Assembly (NCBI GenBank): GCA_036362985.1
Contig: JAYGXS010000003.1
Location: 78,363,241 to 78,427,240, forward strand
Source of the DNA: Ligula intestinalis
Taxonomy: Eukaryota; Platyhelminthes; Cestoda; Diphyllobothriidea; Diphyllobothriidae
DNA: 64,000 bases
Direction: 5' to 3'
Under the pieces are notes generated by a model that saw only the letters and a program-made list of their open reading frames with translations, did not search any database and was not told the origin of the DNA. Positions 55,430 to 64,000 of this stretch are shown here, piece by piece. The first letter of the stretch is position 1, and each line of letters begins with the position of its first letter. Both the position numbers and the translations under genes were made by a program.

Positions 55430-57200
55430 ACCAAAAATTCGATAACACGAAGAACTAGAAATAATTGGTTTCACAAAGTATCCGTAGTCTATAGCTATAA
55501 GACGAGTATAACTGTTTAGAAGCGAATTTGTTAGATTCAACAAAAATGAATATAGCAGTGTTATGCGGAAGGTGAAATTCAAGGGCACACACAGATGAGC
55601 CACATCGTTATCTAGAATTCTGACATATGTATTCTGGTACCCACTGCCTCTGTTAGTAAGGGGGAAGGGCTTGGAAGCAAACTCAGTCGAAGCTGAGTGT
55701 GGGGCAGAACAATAGGTATTAACGAAACATTACTGGTATAGACGGGTTCCCAGCACTACACTCGGGTTCCCAAACCGATGCGGCATAATGGAACATAGGG
55801 AACCCACCAGTTTATGATCGTGATGGGCACCGCTGTATGATATCCAAAAGTCCGTCAAATCTACAAGACCATTGTTGTGGATGTCTGAGATGTGACCAAA
55901 TACAAGGCCCTGATGATGGTTGATGACCAGCGAAACGAGAGCCGTCAAGACTGCGTCCTGATTCTGGGGTACATGAGTTAGAGGAAGGTAGTTTCAAGAA
56001 GGGATCCTAAATTCCTGATGGTCCTTTCTCCGAATTGTGGAGAAAGCTGCCCGGAAAAGATGATGAAGGATTTTTTTCAAAATAAGGCTGATTACAGCAT
56101 GAGACTGTGAGTACCCATGTCAGACAGAAAGCTGTATATGCTAATTTAGGCGGAGGAATGTTCCGCTCGGGAAGCGGTGAATGTAACTGATGAGAGAAGG
56201 CAAACACGAAACGACTGCCCACGCCCCGACTGGAGCAGTATGGTACTGCTGACAGAGGTGGAGGACGCAACACGGAGTGCATTGACAAGTCTCCTCCAAG
56301 ACTGAATAATTTAGGGGGAGTGGGCGATCGGTCTTGTCACTTTACTATCAGGCCTCCACGTCCTGGCAGAAGTGTTACCATGGCGAACGATCAAATTCGT
56401 GTGGGCGACAAGGGGGGAGGAGGGGGATGGCATGATGGGTGGAGGGAGGCTGAAGGGTTAGTGAAGCAGCAGAGTGACATGAGGCCGCCGGGGGGGGGGG
56501 TTGAAAGGCGTGGTGTCCACAGGTTAGGACGGACGGGAATCTGGTGGGGCAGCTGTCGCGACGGGTCACAACAAGATTGGTTCGAGCAGACAGACCTCTG
56601 GCCTTTTCTCCGTTAGACACACACAGGCGGTCGGGGGGGGAGGCGTCTAGACCACGGCTGTTGGTTTAAGACGAGTCTGGAGGTGGCAGTAACGGCTGCG
56701 ATTCGGCAAACAGTCGGCTGTTTGGACGTCAGCAGAGCGCATGTGCGCGCGCATAAGACTGCTCCGGCCCCGGGGGTCGGCCAACAACTGTGGCGAAGTA
56801 ATGAGCTCACAGCTGCTTTAGTCGGCAGTTTGCTCTCTATCTCTCCGTCTCTCGGCCTAAGCTACTGCGAACGCATGCTCAGACGAGATGCGCCGTTTGT
56901 TGACACGACCTTTTGGAAGCGCGTCCACCATCGGAGCCAGGCGGCGGCGGTGGAGTCGCGTCCCGCATTACTCAGCCGCCGCCTTGGTTGTCATAGCGAC
57001 AATCCCCCCCTGCACCCCCCGCCCCTCTGAGCAAAGTGGAGTCCTGCCAGCGGCCCCGCTGAGGCCCTGGCTATGGAGTTACAGACGATGTCGCGGTGCC
57101 CCCTCCTCGCCGATATTCTACTGTCGCACTGGCAATCAGGTAGAGTATCGTAAGCTCAGGTAAACATACTGGGGGAGGGGGGTGGGTGGGGGGGTAGAGA
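55430..57200. other. Non-coding, GC-rich from about 56.3 kb
   Basis: No gene recognised. G and C runs near 56490, 56632 and 57004-57024. GTTGTCATAGCGAC at about 56987-57000 resembles an RFX X-box and sits beside a GGCGGCGGTGG run, like the one at 33.74 kb. Confidence 0.45.
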
Positions 57201-57204
57201 GAGA

Positions 57205-57635
57205 GACTTCAACGCGCACTACGTTTACGACCAGTCTCCATTTGAGCGGTTTTTTTTCAAATTGAGCCTCCATTTTTTCCTCCCTCCACTCGCATGTAAA
57301 TCTTCTTATATATACATCGGTTGACCTACTTCGCCCAATATAAATCGACTTGTATCCCTCTTTGTTTATTTGAAATACAATGAGGTCATCAGTGCACGAT
57401 GATAGCAGCGTTTCAAAAGTCATGCGGTTTGGCCTATATTTGAGGAAGTTTCCAAGGAAATTTATCAGAGATGTCGACAATTGCAGTCATTGACGATTAC
57501 GGATTGCTCTTGACTATCCGGCCCTGTGATTTTGTGCGCCTTATTTTATTTCTTGTGAATGGAGGATGTTTTTGCTGAAAATTTTGGAAAGATATTGTTG
57601 AATAAAGCGTACCTCTCTCTCTTTTTTTTTGCTCG
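57205..57635 (+). repeat. SINE-like family H, copy 3
   Basis: CCTCCACTCGCATGTAAATC, TATATATACATCGGTTGACC, GTGCACGATGATAGC, GTGAATGGAGGATG, TTTTTGCTGAAAATTTTGG, GAATAAAGCG, ending in CT/T runs. The GTGAATGGAG to AAATTTTG tail is the closest match to the LINE tail at 26.6 kb. Confidence 0.75.
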
Positions 57636-57649
57636 CCCTCGTTAACCTC

Positions 57650-57670
57650 GTTGAAGAAGAAGAAGAGGAA

Positions 57671-57705
<35 letters not shown>

Positions 57706-57985
57706 AGAAGAAAAAGAAGAAAAAGAAGAAGAAGACGAAGAAGAAGAAGAAGAAGAATAAGAAGAAGAAGGTGTAGTCGTACAAACATGAAGTTTATTGG
57801 CGTGACGTTTTGGATGTTTGCTCGAACCAAGCCTCAGAGATAGTTGAAGATAAGGAGGGTGAAGGTGCAAAGACTGCAGTACTTGAAAAGATCACGGCTC
57901 GATCGCTGGGACAATACTTTTAATCGCTTGACGTTTCGAGATCTGTCACTGATTCGTCATCATATATACCTAGTCGCAGATACGA
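57650..57985 (-). repeat. (GAA)n and two family C relatives
   Basis: An interrupted GAA tract of about 120 bp (57650-57770) is the 3' end of a minus-strand repeat whose hairpin lies near 57800-57835. A second copy at 57890-57985 has ATGATGA (57963-57957), a hairpin, GAAAC and GTC (57932-57930) on the minus strand. The phenylalanine- and serine-rich frames over the tract are artefacts. Confidence 0.65.
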
Positions 57986-57989
57986 TATG

Positions 57990-58555
57990 CAGTATTTATT
58001 GAACGCCGTTGCCATGGGACCACATACCTAAACCATTTAGCAGATATCGCGTTCACTCCTGGTGTTTGTGCCCGATACGATAATTGCTCGTCAGTCCGCG
58101 TCCAAGTCATTAATTATCGGAATTGCATTACCATTATCGATTATTCGCGTGATAATTACTCGGTAATTTGACTCACTGTCACTGTGGGCGTTCCTCACGC
58201 GGTTAATTTGTATGCCTAGACAAAGTCTTGGCACAGAATATGGGGGGGGGGGGGCGAGATATCAGCACGCTTATATATCGACGGCGGGTCAACGAACCAA
58301 GTTCACGGTTTACACGGTTGTTAGTCCATGCCAACATTGTAGTCTCGTGAATCGGAGACCTATAGTCCTTCTTCCTCACTGTTGTAGCGTGTTCAGTCAT
58401 CCGCGTAGGAGGTATATCATCATCTTTTACTCAACTGCTTCCTAAAGCTGGTTTCTTTGCTTTTGTCGGCTGACCGCCTTGCAAACCCAGCTTAATCGAC
58501 TGTTTGTCGCCGGCCTGTGTTTTTTTTATCTCGGAGGTGCTCCCTAAAGTCCTAA
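57990..58555. other. Non-coding, no recognisable feature
   Basis: G run near 58243-58252. Nothing else recognised. Confidence 0.4.
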
Positions 58556-58559
58556 GTGT

Positions 58560-58945
58560 TATCTTCGAAAAGACTGGACTGGTAGGCTTTAGAAAGGAAG
58601 GCGCTCATTTTTGGGCTCTCCTTCCCCGTGCGAATTTTTCTCATGTGTACACCAGTTAGCCTTTTATGTACAGTATATATTTATTTTTACCCCACGTTGT
58701 TTACCTGAACTACCAACTAAGGTCATTTGCGCAAGAGGCTAGCACACGTTTGAAGGATATAACATCTCGCGTAAATTTTGCGATCCATTTGCTGGCGACT
58801 CTTCATACTGTCCACGGTTTCTGGTTTCGGTCATTATGCATCATAAGCGATATTCTGTTTTTCCTGCCCCTTTTAATCCGCAGTGAATGGAGGAGATTTT
58901 TGCCAAAAAAATAAACCACATCTCTCTCTCGCTCTCTCTTCATCC
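58560..58945 (+). repeat. SINE-like family H, copy 4
   Basis: GGGCTCTCCTTCCCCGTGCG, CGCAAGAGGCTAGCACACGT, GCAGTGAATGGAGGAGATTT, TTGCCAAAAAAATAAACC, ending in (TCTC)n. Same order as the other H copies, more diverged at the 5' end. Confidence 0.65.
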
Positions 58946-59019
58946 TCTCATTTTTACCGTTCATTAAATCTGGCATGCACATTAAGCCCTTTCGGCTACC
59001 GACACAAAATGAAGACAAC

Positions 59020-60045
59020 ATACGGCATGAGCCTAGTCTAACTGAATGCCAGTATAACCTTACAGGCTGTCCTGAGGCGTCGTGCCTGTGGCTGACTGCC
59101 ACAATGATTCCTTTGTCAATGCGGACTGGCGCAAGGTCTTACATCTTCGCTGTGACTGTCCCCACGCGATGACCTTAAACCACTGGACCGGATGCACACA
59201 CACACAAGTGCGCACACGCATGCGAGCCCACGCGCGTGCCCAACTCGTCGCAACTCCTCAAGGGCCACTTAAGTACGCCATATGGCTGGTGACCTTATGC
59301 CAACACGTCCAATAATCCTACAAACGAACGCGCTTGACAGTCAACTGTTACATCTCAGACAGTGAAATGCAATACGGACTAAACACACAGCCAGTTAACT
59401 TCAGGCAGGGGCTTCGACCCGCGACGGGACATTCAGCCCTGGACAACGCCAGCGGCACACTTGCCACTCGAGACAGCAACTGCGGGTTTTTCTACGCAAT
59501 AAACTTTCCCCGGATGGCTTTCAAAGTGACACCCTTCTTGTTGTGTTCTTCCTGGGGATTCCAAAAAAACATTATTCGACGGTGACATCACACAGATGCC
59601 ACCGGTACAACATTAGTCTTGTATGATTCTCCTAACCTGGTAAAGTATTCCGCACGATACGCCGATAACAACAACTCTACTGTCGCAAGCGTGAACGCAG
59701 CGACTATGACTTGCATTTGGATAGGTTTATGCTGAAGCAGCCCTGTGAAGCGTCCATCGCATTCTCTCCTCCCTCACCTGGCTCCGGTGGCAAGTGAACC
59801 TCAGGACGACCGGAGATGGATACGGCTGCGATGCTTTAGAAAACCCATCAGTCGATTTATGCGTGTTGCACACATGAGCCGATATCCGTAGTATTTACCT
59901 CTGTGAGAGCAAATCGGAGCCATTGCAGCTTAACTCTCGGTCCTGATGGCAAACTACTTACCCCCTCTGACGGAACCCTCCCCCCCTTCGCAAGCCACCA
60001 TTCTCGATAAATTCAAGTGCAAATGAGAAGTACCGACAAAGCCAG
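59020..60045 (-). repeat. Family K, 1.03-kb repeat, inverted arm
   Basis: Reverse-complement partner of 47210-48240, about 10.8 kb away. Differences are scattered substitutions and short indels. Because the arms are inverted and alike, they are a possible substrate for inversion of the 11-kb segment between them. Confidence 0.85.
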
Positions 60046-60049
60046 GAAA

Positions 60050-60370
60050 ATCACTTCGGTAATGTTTATCTACCTACATTACCAGCCAGCGGATCTAAGT
60101 GGTCCATCGAGAGAAACCCTCGTAATATCTCACTTCAGGAACATTACGGAAAGTCTGCAGAATATGATTCGTAGTCTGCGAGGACTGGGGATTGGATAGG
60201 CAAGGACATTATGAAAACTTTGGAGGGAATGTAGTTAGAGGTGGGGGGAGGGGTCACAGAATGACCTTATGCTCAATGGCTTCTTCGGTTTTGTTGCCCA
60301 CTAAAGTTTCCCAGCATTCTAGAGTTGGTGTTCGTAAGGAGTATTGACTCGGCGGACAAAATGAGGTACA
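60050..60370. other. Non-coding spacer
   Basis: Nothing recognised. Confidence 0.35.
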
Positions 60371-60374
60371 GCAG

Positions 60375-60689
60375 GTGAACTCAACAGAGGTCACTCTTTG
60401 CGTGTCCGCCAGGCGTGGTCTGGGGAAGAGGAGGAGCCAGCAACGAGTGATCAGTCCTCCGGGTGACGTGGGGAAGGCCAGTGCGCATACTGACTCGCCT
60501 ACAACTACGCTGACCCCAGAGGGGAAGAAGTTCACGCCGGCCCACCAGCAGTCAACCTCTGCGAGACCAAATGTGGTCGGCAACGAATGTTCAGGTCAAA
60601 GTTCACACGTCCAACACCGATATAATTTGAGGCAAACGGCAAGGCGGACTAATTCAAGACCACCAGACTCAACTACCACAAAACTCTGA
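60375..60689 (+). pseudogene. Possible retroelement scrap with RYNLR word
   Basis: A 104-codon frame rich in S, T, P, Q and basic residues ends with HRYNLRQTARRTNSRPPDST. RYNLR-type words near a basic tail are common at the C-terminus of some LTR retroelement polyproteins. No integrase or protease motif is present, so this is only a suggestion; low-complexity chance coding is equally possible. Confidence 0.2.
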
Positions 60690-60699
60690 CGATGGAAGC

Positions 60700-61040
60700 G
60701 AGAAGGTTTTCAAAACGTCAGTTCAAATATAATTTGGTCTATGAACCCGCCCCCTCTTCTTTTTCTTCCTTACCTTTGGGAGATGATGAATGCGATAGCA
60801 TATCTGGACCTCGAATCTTTCGGCATACATATTTATATATTTATTTATGCTGGAAGTACGTTCACCGATTAGGTTACGGGCAATTTCCTGTCCGTCAATC
60901 TATGACTCTCTTTGACAATCGCATACAGACAAGGGGTATGGGATAAAAAGTGTACCGACAACAAAATATTCAGTCAGTTGTAGTCACCAATTAACGTACT
61001 TTTAATATAGAAAACATGCACGACAGGATAGCGGACCCGT
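60700..61040. other. Non-coding spacer
   Basis: Nothing recognised. Confidence 0.35.
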
Positions 61041-61044
61041 GACT

Positions 61045-61200
61045 CATTCGGAGTTTCAGACTCCAAATCGCGCAAGGACTCAAAGAGCCCGGGTCTGAAT
61101 TCAAGATCCTACAAAAACGGAGTTAGGCATGGCTACTTGATGCTGTTTAATAAACTAGGAATGGTCATTCCAGCCTTTCTTGTCTGCCAAAAAATAAGGT
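61045..61200 (+). repeat. tRNA-derived SINE, family A
   Basis: CAAAGAGCCCGGGTCTGAAT (degenerate B box), then AATAAACTAGGAATGGTCAT and CTTTCTTGTCTGCC. Plus-strand partner of the 4.83-4.96 kb copy. Confidence 0.6.
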
Positions 61201-61204
61201 GGGC

Positions 61205-62165
61205 CCAGTGCTGTCATGATAGAACACTCTCCTGCTCAAATATGCCTCAGGATTCGAACGTCAGTGTTTCAGGTTTCCCCTAATGTTGTCTAGCGTCAAA
61301 AAAAGAGGTTGCAAAAGCATCGGGACTTAACTGAATGATTTTTTTTCCTGTGAAGAAACGACTGCGTATTCGGCTCGTGATTTTTTGAATTCTAACTGTG
61401 ACGAAATTGGGCCTCAGAAACCGTCGAAACATGGTAATATTAAAAAAAATTATCATTAATTAACACTCAGCTAACCTTATACTGCAGTCGTGAAAACTAA
61501 TTTGTATGAACTAGGGGCTTCAAATGTTCGTCACTAGCGAAACTGTCGAACGCCACCCTTATGTCCTCCAGATCACTTTTCACTTTCAGAAAACCCTTCC
61601 CGCGAAAGAGTTCTAGGTAGCACAGTCCAAACCATTTGTGGCATATAAACCTCCGCGAACCTCGCAGTACATGGCTGCTGTATCAAAATGGCACGTTAGG
61701 TCCATGCGTTTCTGGGCGGCGTCGCAGGCCCGAATTGGCTTCTATATCAACACGATATCCGACTTCCTCAGGGTGGCCTAAGCAGCTTACACCAATCACA
61801 GCCCACGGTGGACAGGCCTTATCTGCTGCTTCAACCAATGAGAACGCGTGAAACACGGCGCCCCTCGCGTCAGTGCTCAACAAACGCAAAAGGGTTGTCA
61901 ATACTAAATATAGCGGAATGCCGGCGCGAATCCAGGGCAGTGCTCAGACTCGCCGCTCCTGTGTTTATTCTAGAGCACACCAGGCGTGGGACGAAGTGGC
62001 ATTCAGCAATTAAGTCGAACACAGCGGCCCAGAAACCATACCCCACCGGCCTCAAAACACTGCGCAGGCGTTATGCTGCGGCCTGGATCAAGATTTTCCA
62101 GTTACTCCCCACCTGCCGAAGGAATAGCGAAGCTCGCCTACCATAAATCCCATGCTGAGGTTTCT
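61205..62165. other. Non-coding, no recognisable feature
   Basis: Overlapping frames at 61636-62146 have no domain. Confidence 0.4.
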
Positions 62166-62169
62166 ACGG

Positions 62170-62660
62170 TCTTCTCTATTTGGCTATCTGCGTACCATGA
62201 TGACCCCGTTAGCGATTGCATCAGCCGAACCTGGTGGCCTCAAGACTCACCCTTGGTTCAACCCGCAGCGGAGTGTCGACGATCTGGGCGGATGTTTCTT
62301 TTTTTCCGACCTTGTCGGCGGACGCTGCAATCAGCAAGAAAGTATCAGGCCGCATCTTCCGCACTCGATGATGATCCCAGTGACCTTTGCAATGCCCCCC
62401 CCCCACGAGCGAGCGCTTTTTCTCATAAACCCAACATCAGCCCCACAAGAGCGACAGTTTTTCTCCTAAAACATCCCAAGGAGTTTTTTCACTGTCTGCT
62501 CATTTAAAAAAACTATGTACCACCTCATGGCTCAGGACAGTTGGCCTTGCCAACAAACCGAGATACCATTTTCTGCTACCACGACACACATTTACAAATA
62601 GGGAACTCAAAAACAATTTACCGATATCTCCTTCAAACAAACTGATATTGAAACGTCAAA
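62170..62660 (+). repeat. Dispersed repeat, family J, copy 2
   Basis: Direct-orientation match to 5000-5535 (ATCAGCCGAACCTGGTGG, TTCAACCCGCAGCGGAGTGT, AATCAGCAAGA, C run with GAGCGA, CACCTCATGG, GGGAACTCAAA). The 173-codon frame that overlaps it is not kept in the other copy. Confidence 0.65.
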
Positions 62661-62664
62661 GCAG

Positions 62665-63905
62665 GTCCCCCTCGGTTTCTCCTGGCCGATTCTGCTCTCG
62701 CAGCAACCCGATACTCATCGGGTGGGAATAAAAACAGAAGTGAAGGGCAAGGAGTGCAAGCATTTTCATTTAAGATTGTGGCAACAAAATACCGATTATC
62801 AGGAAAAAAGAGAAGAAGCATAGAGAGAGAGAGAGTAGGAGGGCGGGGAAAGAAGAAGGGATGCACAACCTAGATCTTCGTCAAAGTCCTGATCGCGTCC
62901 AGATAGACAGAGAGAGAGAGGCCAGCTTTAGCGGAGAAAAATACAAGCAGGGGACGGAGGATAATCAATTCCTACCACGAAGGGGGACACAGGAGGAGTT
63001 GGGCAGAAGGCGGGGGGGGGGGGTCGAGTCAGTTTTCGTCGTTGCAAACTTAGCTGTGCGGAGAGAGTGTGTGCAAGGCAGTGATGGTGGCCGTGCGTGG
63101 TTGGTGCTAATGCTGCGACCGAAGTCAAAGGACCGGGAGTAGAAGGAATGTCGAAATCGGCTTCTGTGGCCCCTCCTTCCGCGCGGGCGGGAGTACACAT
63201 GCAGCTAGCGGAGCGCGCGCGATGGCGGCGGGTCCCGGAGAGGCTGGGCAATTGATTGTTCTTTCGCTGGGCATGAAGCCTCTCGAACGGGGAGCTGTCA
63301 CGCATGCCCCTGCCCCCTTCCCCTCCACGCTTGTGATAGTTCGTGCAGTCTTTGCAACTGCGGCTACGGCGGCGGTTGTGCGATCTCCGAGGCAGAAAGA
63401 CCAGAAAAAGGAAGGTTGGGGGGAGGAAGGAAATCACATTTGCCAGGCGGTGCTAGGCACGAAGTAAAGACAGTTTTGAGCGAACCGGTGGTAGCAGAGG
63501 AGCAGCAGCAGAAGAGGACGGTGGTGTCGGCAAAGAGAAAAACTTGCTAGAAAAGCTGTCGGTGTGTGTGTGTGGTGCAAAAATAGAGAAACAGGACGTG
63601 GGGGGACGCTGTGGCGAAGGTATGGCAACGCCCACACACGCCCAAGCACACACATCTCGAGTCTGAGGACAAGGACGACGTCAGGAGAGACAGATCGACG
63701 GTGTGTATGGAAGACTTACAGACGGCTGGGTAGTCGGTGTGTGTGTGTGTGGCGGAGGTAGTGTGGACGCGCCGGTGGGGCGGGGGACAGTGTGCGTGTA
63801 CATAGTAGAAACAGTAGTAATAGTAGTAGTTGTAATAGTCATACAGGAATACTTGTACATACGGTTATAAAAAAGTGAGAAAAAAAGAGGGCGGGTGCGT
63901 GCGTT
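62665..63905. other. GC-rich, CpG-containing stretch, no proven gene
   Basis: GA runs near 62820 and 62910, a G run near 63013, and a CpG-dense core at about 63170-63380. Within it an ATG in a GCGCGATGGCGG context at 63222 opens an 81-codon frame (MAAGPGEAGQLIVLSLGMKP...) of unknown identity. It could be the 5' end of a gene, but no downstream exon or domain supports this. GT runs near 63560 and 63740. Confidence 0.35.
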
Positions 63906-63910
63906 TTCGC

Positions 63911-63953
63911 GTAGTAGTAGTAATAGTATTAGTAGAAGTAGTAGTAGTAGCAA

Positions 63954-64000
<47 letters not shown>
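63911..64000 (+). repeat. (TAG)n microsatellite at window end
   Basis: Imperfect and then pure TAG triplets running off the end of the window. Confidence 0.95.

Noticed and set aside
57497..57870. Phenylalanine- and serine-rich minus-strand frames
   Set aside because: They are translations of the interrupted GAA microsatellite.
62000..62507. 173-codon plus-strand frame
   Set aside because: Overlaps dispersed repeat J; the related copy at 5.0-5.5 kb does not keep the frame.
63911..64000. CRISPR-like regular repetition at the window end
   Set aside because: It is a plain TAG triplet microsatellite with no spacers, in a eukaryotic context.

Overview
The window looks like repeat-dense, non-coding DNA from an animal genome. 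The best fit is a flatworm, probably a diphyllobothriidean tapeworm (Spirometra/Schistocephalus-like). This is inferred from the mix of retroelements (RTE-like, CR1/Jockey-like and Penelope-like), tRNA-derived SINEs, pogo/Tigger-like MITEs, abundant GA, GAA, GATA and TAG microsatellites, and the absence of any long open gene. No species call can be proved from the sequence alone. No complete protein-coding gene, rRNA or intact tRNA is visible. Most open frames are chance frames or pieces of repeats.

Layout. 0-11 kb: tandem 0.83-kb units ending in GA tracts (2.76-4.42 kb), tRNA-derived SINE copies, a 58-bp-arm inverted repeat (5.54-5.71 kb) and a possible reverse transcriptase scrap (7.4 kb). 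11-20 kb: a 403-bp pogo-like MITE, a 0.6-kb segment duplicated in tandem order (13.1 and 14.0 kb), a 58-bp tandem repeat (16.6 kb) and a head-to-head pair of tRNA-like SINEs (18.9-19.2 kb). 19.6-27.7 kb: a decayed RTE-like LINE, a decayed Penelope-like GIY-YIG endonuclease and a minus-strand CR1/Jockey-like LINE with its 3' tail. 28-34 kb: dispersed repeats and a second CR1-like C-terminus that carries an assembly gap. 34-50 kb: degenerate GGTTA-rich tracts, a longer relative of the MITE, more SINEs, one arm of a ~1.03-kb inverted pair and one weak candidate exon. 50-64 kb: a 52-bp perfect inverted repeat inside a GGTTA-rich tract, a second RTE-like copy, three copies of a SINE, the other arm of the 1.03-kb pair, and a GC-rich stretch ending in a TAG microsatellite.

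How the parts relate. The most informative structure is among the mobile elements. (1) A dispersed family (about ten places) carries a conserved hairpin bracketed by TGATGA-like and GAAACGTC motifs, resembling the hammerhead-ribozyme-like ends known from Penelope-like elements; a Penelope-type GIY-YIG remnant lies in the same window. (2) A SINE family (40.7, 55.0, 57.2 and 58.6 kb) shares its 3' tail with the LINE at 26.6-27.7 kb, which suggests that LINE family mobilises it. (3) Two MITEs share CAGTAGTC-type ends and internal copies of a GGGCTTAATAAGCGGC-like motif, and the longer one keeps an extra internal block. All of these assignments were made by reading the sequence; none was checked against a database.
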